The position numbers and the translations under genes were made by a program. The notes under the pieces were generated by a model. The model saw nothing but the letters and a program-made list of their open reading frames with translations, did no database searches and was not told the origin of the DNA. From Symsagittifera roscoffensis (Eukaryota; Xenacoelomorpha; Acoela; Convolutidae): a DNA stretch of 64,000 bases. The DNA lies in NCBI RefSeq assembly GCF_963678635.1, contig NC_087068.1, positions 29,824,318-29,888,317 of the forward strand, given 5' to 3'. Below are positions 23,901-34,717 of the stretch, piece after piece; position 1 is the first letter of the stretch; each line of letters starts with the position of its first letter.

Positions 23901-26900
23901 TTTTTTAGATCGACCAAATAGATTTTCTAAGCTCTCCCAAATGCCCATTAAAACGCAATTTAGTCGAAATTTTTTGCGCTGCAGGAAATTTTTTGGCAAA
24001 CTTTGACCAAAAAATCACGTTTTTTTGGCGCGCGCTATCCCCTCAAAATTTGTTTTTTTTTGGTGCGCATTATCCCCTCAAAATTTGTATTTTTGGCGCC
24101 AAAGGCTCGTTTAGAAAAATTTTAGGGACAGTCAGCCAAAAATGGATGTCTCAAAATAGTACAAAGGGGGGAACTTTTGGGTCGACAGGTGGTCGATTCC
24201 GTGAGGGGAGGGGAGTCCGAACTCCCCCCCCCCTAAAACCGCTGCTGCTTTTACCGATATAACCATCAAAAATCACAAAAGTGTTCTCGTCGGCGCGATA
24301 AACTCCAAGTGTTCTAAGTGACTTTTCAATAGTCTTAATTGCGACAAAACTATCAGTTTATTGTTCCGACTTTCGATACGAAAGTAACGGAGTATTTGTG
24401 CTCGGGGTGGGTTTTTTTTTTCTTCAGACAAATTTCGACTTTTTAACGCAATTTTTGACGCAATTTTTGACGCAATTTTTTATATCATTCGAAAGTTGTA
24501 CTTTTTTCGTAAAGTTATGGGGGTTTAAAGATTGCCATTTTGGCCAATTTGGGACAATTACCGCGCGATAAATTTCGCGCTATTAACGCGTAAGCGAGAT
24601 TTAATCCGTCTTAGAAATCGTTCTAAATTGGTTCAAGGAAGCTTATATGCCATAATTGATTTGTTAATAGGCGCAAAAGCTATCACTTTGTACTTAATAT
24701 GACCTGTGGGATGATGTTTTTACATAAAATCTCAAATTTTTTCAAAAAACATTTTTATATTTTTTTTCTTACTTTGAAGTTTTTCATTTTATTATTGCTC
24801 CATAAACCTTAAAAGGAAGTCGGAACTTTCAGGGCTTCGCCCTGATACGAGCAGTCTTGTTTAATTTTGAAATTATTGCTTTTTATCGTCTTTAAACGAT
24901 TAGTTCAAAGCTTTGTTTAATCAATTTGTCAACCAAATGGAAAACTTGACATTAATTTGAAAACACATACCGGTGGGAACTGGATGCTGTATGATGAAGG
25001 GGCCTAGACCAGTTGGAAAAAGCGCCCGTGGGAAGGTAGTCATATCTGTGAACCATGGGCCGATTCTGAAATGAGACTATTTTAACTTTTTTCTGAATAT
25101 CACTGAGAAAATATTTTTTTTTGCAATTTTTTCAGATTTTTCAACTTTGAGATAAGGCATAACTCTAGAAATTTATTTTAGAAAACACTCTGTAAAATGT
25201 GCTATCGCCATTAAAAGTTATCTGACATTACTTTCGAATAAAACATTTTTTCTTCAAAGAAGATCACGCAGAATTTCAACATGGGGGGAAGAGGCGGATT
25301 TTCAAAAAAATTTCGAAAATTTTGTCGACTTTTTATTTACGGTCGACCAAATTGATTTTCCGTGCATTCCCAAAACACTATAAAGACCATTTTGTGCCAA
25401 AAATTTTTGCAATGCAGGCAAATTATAGAAACAACGGTGCCCAAAAACCCGTTTTTGGGCACTTTTTGTAATAATTTGACAAAAAAAATGGACTTTTTGG
25501 CGCGCGCTCCCCTCTCAAAGTCAGTATAAATTGGCGCCAAAGGCGCCTTTAGAAAAACTTTAATTTTAGTACGACTAAAATGGATGTTATAAAATAATAA
25601 CAAATGGGGGATCCTTTGGTTGGTGAGAGGGTAAAATCCCTGAAGGGAGAAGCGTCTAAATACGCCCCCGACTTTTCCATCGAAATTCATTTTGCCAATC
25701 AAATGACATCTTAAAACGCCACCAGCAACCATCCCACTCCCTAGTTTATTGGGGATTTTTCCTAGGACCTCTGTTGGAATTATTCAGGCAAACAAAATCA
25801 TTAACTAAAAGTCAAAGCCAAGAAATTTCAATCCAAGGCTGAGGAAGATTCATTTCGAGGCAAAGTTTTAATGTTTCAATTCAACTAGATTAAACTCGGT
25901 CCTTTTTGGGCTGAAAAATGGGACATTGATTCTATGTATCTACATTTAAAAATGAGAACCCAAAAACGGGCCGTGCTGCCCTAATGGCGCTCTCCCATAC
26001 AATTCAGATTTGTTTTTGAAAGTCTATATAACAACTAATGTATCTAGACATCGTTTGGAAACAATGGGTGATTATTTATTTTTATTATTTGACATCTTAC
26101 TCGATGTTACAGTACTGTGTGTCAAATGGGAAATCAGTGACATCAAAAGTGCAGGTCGTCTTCTGAGTTAGGGCCAACGGGAACACGACTAGTATTCCGT
26201 CGGGATTGACCGGACAGGCATCGTATGGTGCAGTTCCATTGCAGTCGTAGAGCCGCATCACCACTGGATCCTTGAATGAGCTGCTTACCTTCTTCAAGCT
26301 ACAGCAATAAGAATAAACTGTCCGTTTTTTGAAACCATGTGAATTTTTCTCAGAATTTTATCTGACAATAAACCCAAAACCTGACGAGATTGGGAACATT
26401 TTAGAAAAACATTTTAGAAAAACTTTTCAGTTTGTTTCTTATTATTACTTAATATTAGTCATATCTGGATTAACTGCCGGTTTTTTCAAAAAATTTGTGC
26501 CCCAAGAACCAACAATCATCGGAAAGATTGACAGTCTTACCCGTTAAGAACAACAATATCAGGAAGCCAAACGCTGTCTGATCCAGGATAGAACTCGTAC
26601 AACTCTGGGAAGTAATCGTCCCAATCTCGACGGTCGACACCCAAAACATATCCCACATAGAGCCACAGTTTAGTTGTTATTGTCTCCTCCCTTTCGTTCT
26701 AAAAAGATTAGTTGCAATGAATATTGCATCCACTGTTATCATTTTTCAAAAATCAAAAACCTTTTAAAATATTTTAACCCTACTTTTGTTATTTTGCACG
26801 TTTTTTGTCGTTTGGGTTTTGCATCAAAAATGATTATTAATGGCTGAAAAATTGGAAAAATCAGTATAGGATTGAAGTAATTCTTAGACTTTCAATTTTT

Positions 26901-29900
26901 ATCAGGATAATTAATAAGTATAGACAATTGATAAGCAAGCACAAAATTTTTCGACAACAATGAGATTATCAAAAAATATGGAACAAACTCAATACAATAT
27001 GAAGTAGCTAAAAAAAGTTTCTGTTTTTGGATTTGTTTTTGGCAAAAGGCAATAAAATTGAAAACACTGCAAAAACAAGAATTAATAAAAGCTAAGTTAA
27101 ATTCAAAACTGTGATAGAAAATTTAGTCACTCAGTTTCTCATCAAAAAGTAGTAATTTGGTCTGAAAACTGAAAAGCTCAGACAAAAGTTGCTCGACACT
27201 GAAGCAGCCTTTATTGATATTTTTTGAAATGAATTTCTCAACCTGAAGGGCTGTGATATGATACAAACGTTAACCCCGACCCCATACACCCAGCTCTATC
27301 AATAGTTTTCATTGAGATTGTCAAAAAACGAACCCTATGCGATAGTTTCTTCCAGTCCTTTTGTGTTGTGACGTGGTCTGTACAAAAACGCTGTATTCAA
27401 AAGTTTCGAAGACTTTAGGGTGTTTTCAAAACTCGTTTTTTAAAATGAATCTTCTCTTAATTCACGAATATTTGAGTTATTGAAGTGATTTTTTTTCCGG
27501 CAGGCAGAACAAACTCGCCGAGTTTTGGTAATGTAGTTCATTGAGTTGAATTGATTTTTGTTCACGCATGTTAGCGCGATTCAATGAACTTTTGCAGCTT
27601 TTCGTGCTGATCAAGTTACTGTAGTGCTGCATGAAACCTACCGGATAAACTGGACTAAAACAGATTTTTCTCAAATTGAACTCGATTTTCTCAAATTGCG
27701 ATTTATTTGGCCGAAAAATGACCAATTTTGTTACCAGTTTTTTTATGGTGCGAATTTGTTGCAAAAAAAAATAAAATACAACTTACACCCTTAAAACGGG
27801 TCAATTCATTTGGTTCGAAATTATGGCAGCAAACAGGGTAAACTGATGTATGTAAGAATTACTATAATTGACCTGGTTTATCTCCTTATTTTTGAACCAA
27901 ATAAACTGACCATGACCAGTTTTGAGGGTTGTAGTTTTGGTTTTTGCATTAAGATTTGCATCATCAAAAAGCTGGTAAAACACCAAGTGTTCTTTATCCT
28001 CATCATTTTGACCAAGTATAACCCAATTTGAGAAAAACTAATTAGAAAATTATGTTTTAGTTCATTTTATACTGTTGTTTTCATTCAGCGCTACAGTAAT
28101 TTGTTCAGCTCAAAAAGTGGTGAAATCTCATTAAATCGCGCTAACATGCGCAACAAAAACAATCCAACTCAATGAACTACATCATCAGAATTTAGCAAAC
28201 ATTTTCGGCCTAAAGAAAAATAAATCCTTTCAATGACCCAAATATTCGTGAAATGAAAGAGGATTTAGTAAAAAAAATTAATTTGAAAACACACTGTATA
28301 TATTTTTTTCTCAAATTAAACTGAGGGATAAAAACGTACAATCAATCTTTGAAATCAAACAAATATGAAGCATGGTTCGATTTATTTTTTTCTGAAACCA
28401 AAGCAATTTTCACTTCCCGCGAACAAAGCAAAAGTGCAGCTCGACGATTTCGCTATAGGAAGCGCAAATTTTAACGATATGGCTTTTGCATTGGGCAAAA
28501 TTTGATTTTCTGCTAAGAATAACTTCGGCGCCGCGGGTAAAAATTGCATTTTTTTCTTAAAAAAATATGAAGGAGTTTGACTATAAAAATTGCTTATTTC
28601 AACGGGTTCTTTTCCTTAAAAACTATTTTGCGCCAATGGGTATCATGCAAAATGTTATCAACCACCTGCTGAATAAAACATTGAATTTGGAGAATAACTA
28701 CAGACTATTTTTTTCCCTTTGATCAAAACACGGACAACTATCAAGATTGTTGCATGATTTTTGCGTGGAAACAAATTTTTGAACCTATCGAGTACTGGTA
28801 AAAATAATGTCTCAGCCTAAGAGATTTGGTGCGAATCCCGCGCTAACCACAAAACCAAAAAAAACCCACAACCAAAACTGTTTACTTCAATGAAGTAACA
28901 AGTTTTCAAAACATGCCACATTTTGTTGTCTAGGGGTCTAAAACGAGCCAATGCCGTTATTAAAAAAACTCGAAAATTGTTTTTCCAACTATAATTTTGT
29001 CCAATTTGACTGAAATTTCAAGCAAAAAATGGTTCAAGCTTGCCAGATTGCTTCTAATACTTATTTCGGTCTGTTTGAAATTGAGTTTTTTAGAACTTCG
29101 AATTTAAATTTGGTAATCAAAATGATTAGTTCTAACCTGCACCAATTGTTCATGGTTAAAAATCAATTTTAATGGGTTATTGTTGACTGAAATGTTGTCT
29201 ATATTTGATCGATTATCATGGCAAAATTAGATAGCGTTATAGATTTTAAATCCATTATGATCGATTATTTTCAAACATCAAAATCTAAAATAATTCATCA
29301 TAATTGATTAAAATCCAATTTTGTTTTCAGTAATATCGATTATTTTTTTTGTAACTTTTTAATTTTCTATTTTTTTTGCAGCGTTCTGCAAAACTCAAGC
29401 GCGAACGAATACATTTATGTTTCTAGCCAAGGGGTAGCCCCCCCCCTCCCTCACCACGTCCCCCATTTTACAACTACCCCATCCTCGTTGACCCCCAGCC
29501 CTCACAAACATCTTCATCAAACAGCCCGCCCCCAGAACCACAAAAACCCCACACACCCACCCACATAGATAACTTTTGGGTAGGGATTAAACGTGGGGGG
29601 ATATATTAAAATGGCAGGGTTTGCAAAAAACAACTAAATAAAGGAATAAAAGAAATCCGTGCGCAACTTATTATAAAACGCGATTGGAATTTAAAAAAAG
29701 GCAAATTAAGCAAACTACGAAATAACTTAAGTTCAAATTTATTATAAACATAGAATCAGCACACGGAAGATTTTTCAAAATTGAAAATTAATCTATTATA
29801 ATTGATTATAATGGGTTGTTTCTTTCGATGCATTTTTTTTGAAATTAACTCGAAAATACCCGATTACAATTGATTAAAATAAGATTTAATTGTTTCGAAC

Positions 29901-31259
29901 AAAATTAAGAATACAGTGCTGATTTAAATTAACCGGACAAAACGCGTTAAACTTGAAATTTTAAATGCATTTTTCTCAAATTGGGTTGAGTTTATGTGAA
30001 AACTTATGAAGACAAAACTTGCTTAAAATTTTAGCAGATTTAATATGGTGTAATTTGTTTTGCGAATTTCGGGCCCAAAATTTTACCCCAAAAGTTGGTC
30101 ATTTTGGCTTTTCTTAGTTAATCAAAAATTACGCCAAAAAATCCCAGTCGATCACAGACATAATTATATCAAATTGAGCCCCTTACGTAGCCCAAAAAAT
30201 TTTAAGAAGGGTATTTTCTCCAAAAAAAAATGCAAATTGATTAAAAATTGTTTTTAAATAAAAAGTTGGTATTTTATATAATGTAAAAATGACCTTTTTT
30301 GTCTATCAAACAAAAATAAATTAATTTATACAATATTTTGGAGAAAATACCCTTCATAAAGTTTGTTGGGCTACGTAAGGGGCTCATTTTACTATAATTA
30401 TGTCTGTGATCGACTGGGTATTTTCGGCGTAATTTTTGATTAACTAAGAAAAACCAAAATGACCCTTTTTTGGGGTAAAATTTTGGGCCCTTTTTTTGCA
30501 AAATAAATTACACCATTTTAATTCTGCTAAAATTTTAAGCGAGTTTTGTCTTCATAAGTTTTCACCTAAACTCAACCCAATTTGAGAAAAATGCGTTTTA
30601 AATTTCAAGTTTAACGTGTTTTGTCCGGTTAGTTTAAATCAGCACATCGTATAATCTATTTGTAATTTATTATAATCGATTGTTTTCGAATTTCAGAGAA
30701 GCAGACTATGAAAATGCAAAGTAATCGATTATTAATCATGATACTTGAGTGCGAGAAGTTAATCAAGTTTCTTCAAAACTACTTTTCCGAAAAAATTTTT
30801 ACCTACAGTTTGGCATATATTGAAAATTACTGATTAAGTGATGGATCTCAAACTGATCACTAATAAAACTTGAGAAACAGCGCATATTTTCCTACCACGT
30901 CTATGATGTTGTAGATGTCAGCAAACACATACACAATGTCCGAGACAATGCCTGGTCGATGAGTCAGTGGAAGATACTTTTCGACAAACTTAGTGATATT
31001 TGCATCCATATTCTGGCTGCATACTGAAATCAAGTTTAATTGCTATAAATAGTCTGTTTATTCTCCAAAAAATTAAACAAAAATTGGCTATAAACTCCGA
31101 AAGATTAAAGAGAACGATAATGAATATCTGGCTTTCCGGCTCAGGAATTTCCGGCTTACAAGAGACGAAACCTCAGTGTTAGAGGAACTTCAAGGTAAAC
31201 TGGTGATAAAAAGTGTTCTTACCTGAGCAAACAATGGTGAGAAGAATAATTAACAACAT
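17464..31259 (-). CDS. Cys-loop (pentameric) ligand-gated cation channel subunit, nine exons
   Basis: Coding exons, 5' to 3' on the minus strand: 31223-31259 (signal peptide MLLIILLTIVCS), 30896-31023, 26541-26698 (loop A motif WLPDIVVLN), 26101-26298 (Cys-loop CTFDVTDFPFDTQYC, exactly 13 residues between cysteines), a fifth ending between 25011 and 24972 and starting at 25065 (IGPWFTDM), 22162-22355 or 22359 (RRKPQFFVYTLVLPCLILT, start of M1), 21730-21873 (M1 end, GEK, M2), 21103-21219 (M3) and 17464-17726 (M4, stop). Total is about 445 aa with a short M3-M4 loop. The Gly-Glu-Lys before M2 and the conserved Leu at 9' indicate a cation pore of the nAChR/5-HT3/ZAC type. Loop C lacks the vicinal Cys pair of nAChR alpha subunits. 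Position 20' is Gly, and a second Cys pair (DCNGTAPYDAC) precedes the Cys-loop. Phases agree everywhere except around exon 5. The M2-M3 junction needs a GC donor. Confidence 0.9.
17805..18520. repeat. Diverged, interrupted copy of the TCAGGGCGAAGCCCTGA repeat family
   Basis: The left part (17805-18035) matches the module GAATGTTCTGACTGCCTTTT then AAGGTC. The right part (from about 18290) matches CGATTTCTAGGACGGATTAA then CGCTTACGCGTTAATAG. Some 250 bases between them have no counterpart in the other copies and are probably a later insertion. It lies in the last intron of the channel gene. Confidence 0.55.
19033..19373. mobile_element. MITE with CAACAGTGC terminal inverted repeats
   Basis: Left 19033-19089 and right 19312-19373 are inverted copies built on AACAGTGC and CACTGCCGAAA modules, with about 220 bp between. 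There is no coding capacity. It lies inside the last channel-gene intron. Confidence 0.65.
19496..19790. repeat. C-rich, strand-asymmetric island
   Basis: Nearly 300 bases dominated by C and T on the plus strand with runs such as CCCCTCCCCC, in a region otherwise about two-thirds AT. Both sides carry ATTATAATTGATT or AATAATCGATT motifs, as at the second island (29427-29576). No ORF. It could be the interior of a repeat family with quadruplex potential on the minus strand. Confidence 0.7.
20936..20957. repeat. AG microsatellite
   Basis: About eleven AG units, imperfect to the right. Lies in the last intron of the channel gene. Confidence 0.9.
23832..24247 (+). mobile_element. hAT-like non-autonomous element with 8-bp target duplication
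   Basis: Ends CAGGGTCGGATCTAGGA and (complement) CAGCAGCGGTTTTAGGG. The flanks CGTTTACC and CTTTTACC agree at 7 of 8 positions, as expected for a hAT target duplication. The interior holds the family landmarks, with the GCGCGC/CCCCTCAAAA module duplicated. Located in channel intron 5. Confidence 0.8.
24370..24860 (+). repeat. TCAGGGCGAAGCCCTGA family element
   Basis: Begins TTATTGTTCCGACTTTCGAT and ends with the perfect hairpin TCAGGGCTTCGCCCTGA followed by TACGAGCAG. It matches, in the opposite orientation, 33105-33182 plus 33806-34217. It contains a local TGACGCAATTTT triplet repeat (about 24442-24485). No coding capacity. Confidence 0.7.
25280..25670 (+). mobile_element. Diverged hAT-like non-autonomous element
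   Basis: Family landmarks are present (GGCGCGCGCTCCCCTCTCAA, GGCGCCAAAGGCGCC, a GGGGGATCCTTT block), but the terminal repeats are worn. The 131-aa antisense ORF crossing it is not conserved in other copies. It sits just upstream of channel exon 5. Confidence 0.6.
27420..28292. mobile_element. 873-bp foldback element with long inverted arms
   Basis: Ends GTGTTTTCAAA and its complement at 28282-28292. The arms pair again at TTCACGAATATTTGAGTTAT and at TGAGTTGAATTGATTTTTGT then TCACGCATGTTAGCGCGATT against the 28120-28170 segment. Short ORFs inside (95 and 73 aa) face each other across the palindrome and are not conserved. Located in channel intron 2. Confidence 0.75.
29427..29576. repeat. Second C-rich island
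   Basis: About 150 bases dominated by C with runs of up to ten, flanked by ATTATAATTGATT and TAATCGATTATTTT repeats at 29200-29360 and 29790-29880. Same architecture as 19496-19790. Confidence 0.7.
29916..30645. mobile_element. 730-bp almost completely palindromic transposable element
   Basis: Arms of more than 300 bases. The left begins GTGCTGATTTAAATTAACCG and the right ends in its near complement at 30645, with an unpaired centre of roughly 30-40 bases near 30270. Internal landmarks present on both arms: GGGCCCAAAATTTTACCCCA, TACGTAGCCCAA or its complement, and GTCGATCACAGACATAATTA. Mirror-image ORFs of 65 and 75 aa reflect the palindrome. Related copies: 9481-9905 and 40067-41280. Located in channel intron 2. 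Confidence 0.85.
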
Positions 31260-33104
31260 TTTAAAAGTTAGCGTTATGTTGTACAGTGTTTTCAGCTATA
31301 CCATTATTCAAATTATGTATTTAAATCAAAAAGAAAGTACTAGCAGCCTTCGGTTTTATTGACGTTTGTATGACGTTCATATTTCTTTTAGTGGCCATCC
31401 AAACGCTGCTCCAAAAAGTAAAACATTCAGAAGATTTTCGAAGCTAAACTTAGTTCAAACTTTAGAAACTAGCTTTGAAAGACAAGCAACATTTAAGATA
31501 ATATCACGAATACCAATGGCTTTGAATTGATTTTCTAAATGTATATATATGGATGTAGCGTATTTAGGGGAGGACACATTTTTTCTCAGTGATTTGACTG
31601 CGACCGCCCTTCCCCCTCAAAGCAGGTTACCACATTTTTCCCCCCACAAAGTGCCCCCTTCGGTATCTTCATGACATCCATTTTTCGCTGAACAACATCA
31701 AAATTCTTCTAAAGTTGCCTTTGGCGCCAATATGACTAATTCTGAGGGGTTAAAGTGCCTAAAAACGCCTTTTTTGGCATGATTTCCTGAAAAATTTGCC
31801 TGCGGCGCACAAAACTTTTCGAAAAAATAGGGTCGTTGTAGTGTTTTGGGAGAGCGCTCTGAAAATCAAATTGGTCGGCCCAAAAAAAGGTCGGAAATTT
31901 TCAATTTTTTTTGAAAACCGCCCCACCCACACCCCCCTAGAAAAACTTCTGCGCACGCCACTGCCCTAAATGATCACCTACGAGGACTGTTGAGGTGATC
32001 AAATCTCGCAGAAAAACAATACAATCTATTTAATTGGTTCAAATTACTTTCAATGTCTTTTTTTTCGCTCAATTAGGACGCCAAAGTTCCAATAAAAATC
32101 CATTTTGATTTTTGTAACCTTCTAGCATAATACCAATGCCATTCCCATATCGCTATGGATATAGTGTATCATACTTGTTTCAGTAAAATAGCTTTGATTT
32201 ACTGTTGTATGAGCCTGGATCGTATTTAACCTGTATCGTATTTAACTGGTTGTAAAAACCTCCTTTATTTTGATCTGGAGGGTCTAGATTTACCCAGCGT
32301 GTTGACCGCAAAAGCTAGCTGTAGAAATTGGAAATGATGTTGGAAAGCCGTTTGCATATTCTTTAATGACCCTTAAACTTACATATCTAAGATAAAAATC
32401 AGTACTATCAGGCATATTTGCGCTTCGCAGTACTCAGAGTCTGAACATAGTTCCAAATTCTATCGAGTACCGTTTTGCCATATGACAACCAACTTACACA
32501 GTTTTGTTAGGGTTTCGAAAACGCTGCAGTTTTGAGTTTGTGCGCAATGCGTCGTTTTTGTGAGCACCAAATTAGATTCCTCGTGACGCATTATACAAAT
32601 AGTACGTTTTGTAGGCACTTTCTACATTTTTTTGAAAGCCGAAATTTATTGCAGTTTTTTTTCGAGATTCACAAAGATTTTTTGGTTGTTTTTCTGCTCG
32701 ATCTCATTTCATGATCGATTCGGAATCTTTCCATATCATTATCATAGCCTAGCAAATGATCATTTTTCTTGAAGGCATACAAAATAAAAGCGAGCCAAAC
32801 GAAAACATTATTTAGTTGGTTACCATTCATAGAAATCGAACTAAAATACTTCTAGCAAAGGAAGAAAGAGTAGTGATTGAAAAAACGTAAAATTACTTGA
32901 AACAATAAAAAATTAGCCACATACTTAACGGTTGATGTAGTTCAACACTGACTCAATCGTTATATTAAGTAATGCTCTTAGAGTATCATTATCGGCGATC
33001 TGTTGGTACATCAAATTAAACAAAGCTTAGGAGCAGTGAGCTGAAAAGTAATATACCACCATCACACTAAAAAGCAATAATAATAAATAATAATAATCAT
33101 ATCA
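31260..33104. other. Upstream region of the channel gene
   Basis: The promoter of the channel gene should lie in the first few hundred bases to the right of 31259, but no TATA box or clear motif stands out. From 31552 there is an inverted hAT-like copy (listed separately). The 32532-32714 ORF (60 aa) has no support. Confidence 0.4.
31552..31963 (-). mobile_element. hAT-like non-autonomous element, reverse orientation
   Basis: Right end (complement) CAGTGGCGTGCGCAGAAG is a typical hAT terminus. The left end GTAGCGTATTTAGGGG is the inverse partner. It has the family landmarks GGCGCCAATATG and GCCTTTGGCGCC. No target duplication is evident. Confidence 0.65.
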
Positions 33105-34217
33105 AGACTGCTCGTATCAGGGCGAAGCCCTGAATGTTCTGACTGCCTTTTAAGGTCTATGGAGCAGTAATAACATACAAAAATTAAATGTAATACATTA
33201 CGAGGTCAAACTGTGCACTGGATAGGCGCACAATTTTGTGTCTGTATGTTCCTGGATTCCAAGGACAAATTTTTAAACATGCTCCAAAAAGTAAGTGGAT
33301 TCCTTTTACAAAAGTTTTGTGGATTCCGCGTTAAATTTGCTGTAACGTAAATTTTGTCGTCACAATTGTTTAGTTGTGGATTCCGCAACAAGCAAATATG
33401 TTGCGGATTTCGCAAAATGTAAGTAAAATCCGCAAAACGAAGTTGAATCCGAAAATATAAGTGGAATCCGCAAACAAAATGCGGATTCCACTTACAATTT
33501 GCGGATTCCGCATCAGCTCATTGTAACAATACGTATATCTTATTTTTCATTTGTAGATTCCACAAATTTTTCTGGATTCCGCAAAAACAATTGCAGACTC
33601 CGCAAACTTGCCTAATTTTGGAGCGATTGTGAGCGGTACAATGTTTTAAGTATTTGTTTGTGGAATCCAAAGCAGCAAAGAAGAGCAAAAAAGTAGAAAT
33701 GTTGCGGTCTCCGCCACAAATCTGATTCTGGTCTGTCGCGGAATCCGTTTACAATGCACAGAATGTACAGTTTGGCCTCGTAATGTAAAATTAAATATTT
33801 TTGTTTTAATTTGAGGTTTTTTTTTGTGAAATCATTTCCCCACACGCCATATAAAGTACAAAAGCATAGCTTTCGCTCCTTTTAAGAAATATATAAATTC
33901 AAATGAGCTTCTTTTAACCAATTTGGAACGATTTCTAAGACGAATAAAACCTCCGCTTACGCGTTAATAGCTCGAAATATATCGCGCATTAAATTTCGCA
34001 AATTGGCCAAAATGGCAATCTTTAAACCCCTTAACTTTACCAAAAATACTCACAGGTGAAGTATCTTTTCAAATTTAACCTCAGAACAACGATATCTTTT
34101 GAATGATATTTATATAAAAATCCCTTAAAATTGGCCGGTTAAAAAAATCGAAATTTGTCCGAAGAAAAAACCCACCCGAGCACAAATATTCCGTTACTTT
34201 CGTTACAAAAGTTGGAA
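33105..34217 (-). repeat. TCAGGGCGAAGCCCTGA family element split by a nested MITE
   Basis: The left part (33105-33182) holds the TCAGGGCGAAGCCCTGA hairpin and GAATGTTCTGACTGCC. The right part (33806-34217) holds CTTACGCGTTAATAGCTCG, the TTGGCCAAAATGGCAATC module and ends GTTGGAACAATAA. Joined across the insertion they match 24370-24860 in inverse orientation. Confidence 0.7.
33183..33805. mobile_element. MITE filled with GGATTCCGC modules
   Basis: Outer inverted repeat of about 30 bases (ATTAAATGTAATACATTACG then AGGTCAAACTGT against its complement near 33775-33800). The interior carries well over a dozen copies of GGATTCC or GGAATCC on both strands, often as GCGGATTCCGC or GTGGATTCCGCA. It is inserted inside another repeat, which dates it as the younger of the two. 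Confidence 0.8.
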
Positions 34218-34221
34218 CAAT

Positions 34222-34447
34222 AATTTTGGTTTCTGTGATTCGCAGAGGATCCATGAAAGGTATGGAATGCCATCTAGAACTGTCACGTGGTACCACTATT
34301 GCAGCCGAAATCGATCAGCTTGTGGTAGATCTGCAGATAGAGATCAATTTTGAGCTCGTACTCTCACACTATCATTGCCATGGCAGGGGATCGAGTACAC
34401 GATCTGACGATCTCGAAGTAGATGCCTTACCACTATGCTAGGTTACC
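34222..34447 (-). mobile_element. tRNA-derived SINE (type 2)
   Basis: On the minus strand the head from 34447 reads ACCTAGCATAGTGGTAAGGC (A-box-like TAGCATAGTGG) and, 50 bases on, TACTCGATCCC (B-box-like), followed by a non-tRNA body to 34222. It is more GC-rich than its surroundings. The 71-aa plus-strand ORF across it is not supported as a gene. It directly abuts the end of the neighbouring repeat. Confidence 0.55.
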
Positions 34448-34717
34448 AAAAAGGGGTTACAACTTCTGCTACTGTTGAAGCCGACAGTGGAACAAAAAAA
34501 GAACTTACTAATGAGAGAGCTACCTAATTATCTTATGCATTTTATAAGACCGAGTTTTCGGCAAGTTGGGCATTAGCCGTTCACCCCGCACTTATTTATC
34601 TTCTTTTGCTTTGCCTTGTTTCAGAAAAACAACCATAAAACTTTTTAAATCTTTTTCAGCATCAAAATTTTTTTATACCACAATAGTTTAACGATCTATT
34701 GCATACAACACAAATAA

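Noticed and set aside
25337-25732. 131-codon minus-strand frame (and 104 codons at 10755-11069, 89 at 23993-24262, 79 at 8467-8706)
   Set aside because: Each overlaps a hAT-like MITE copy in a different register and is not conserved among copies.
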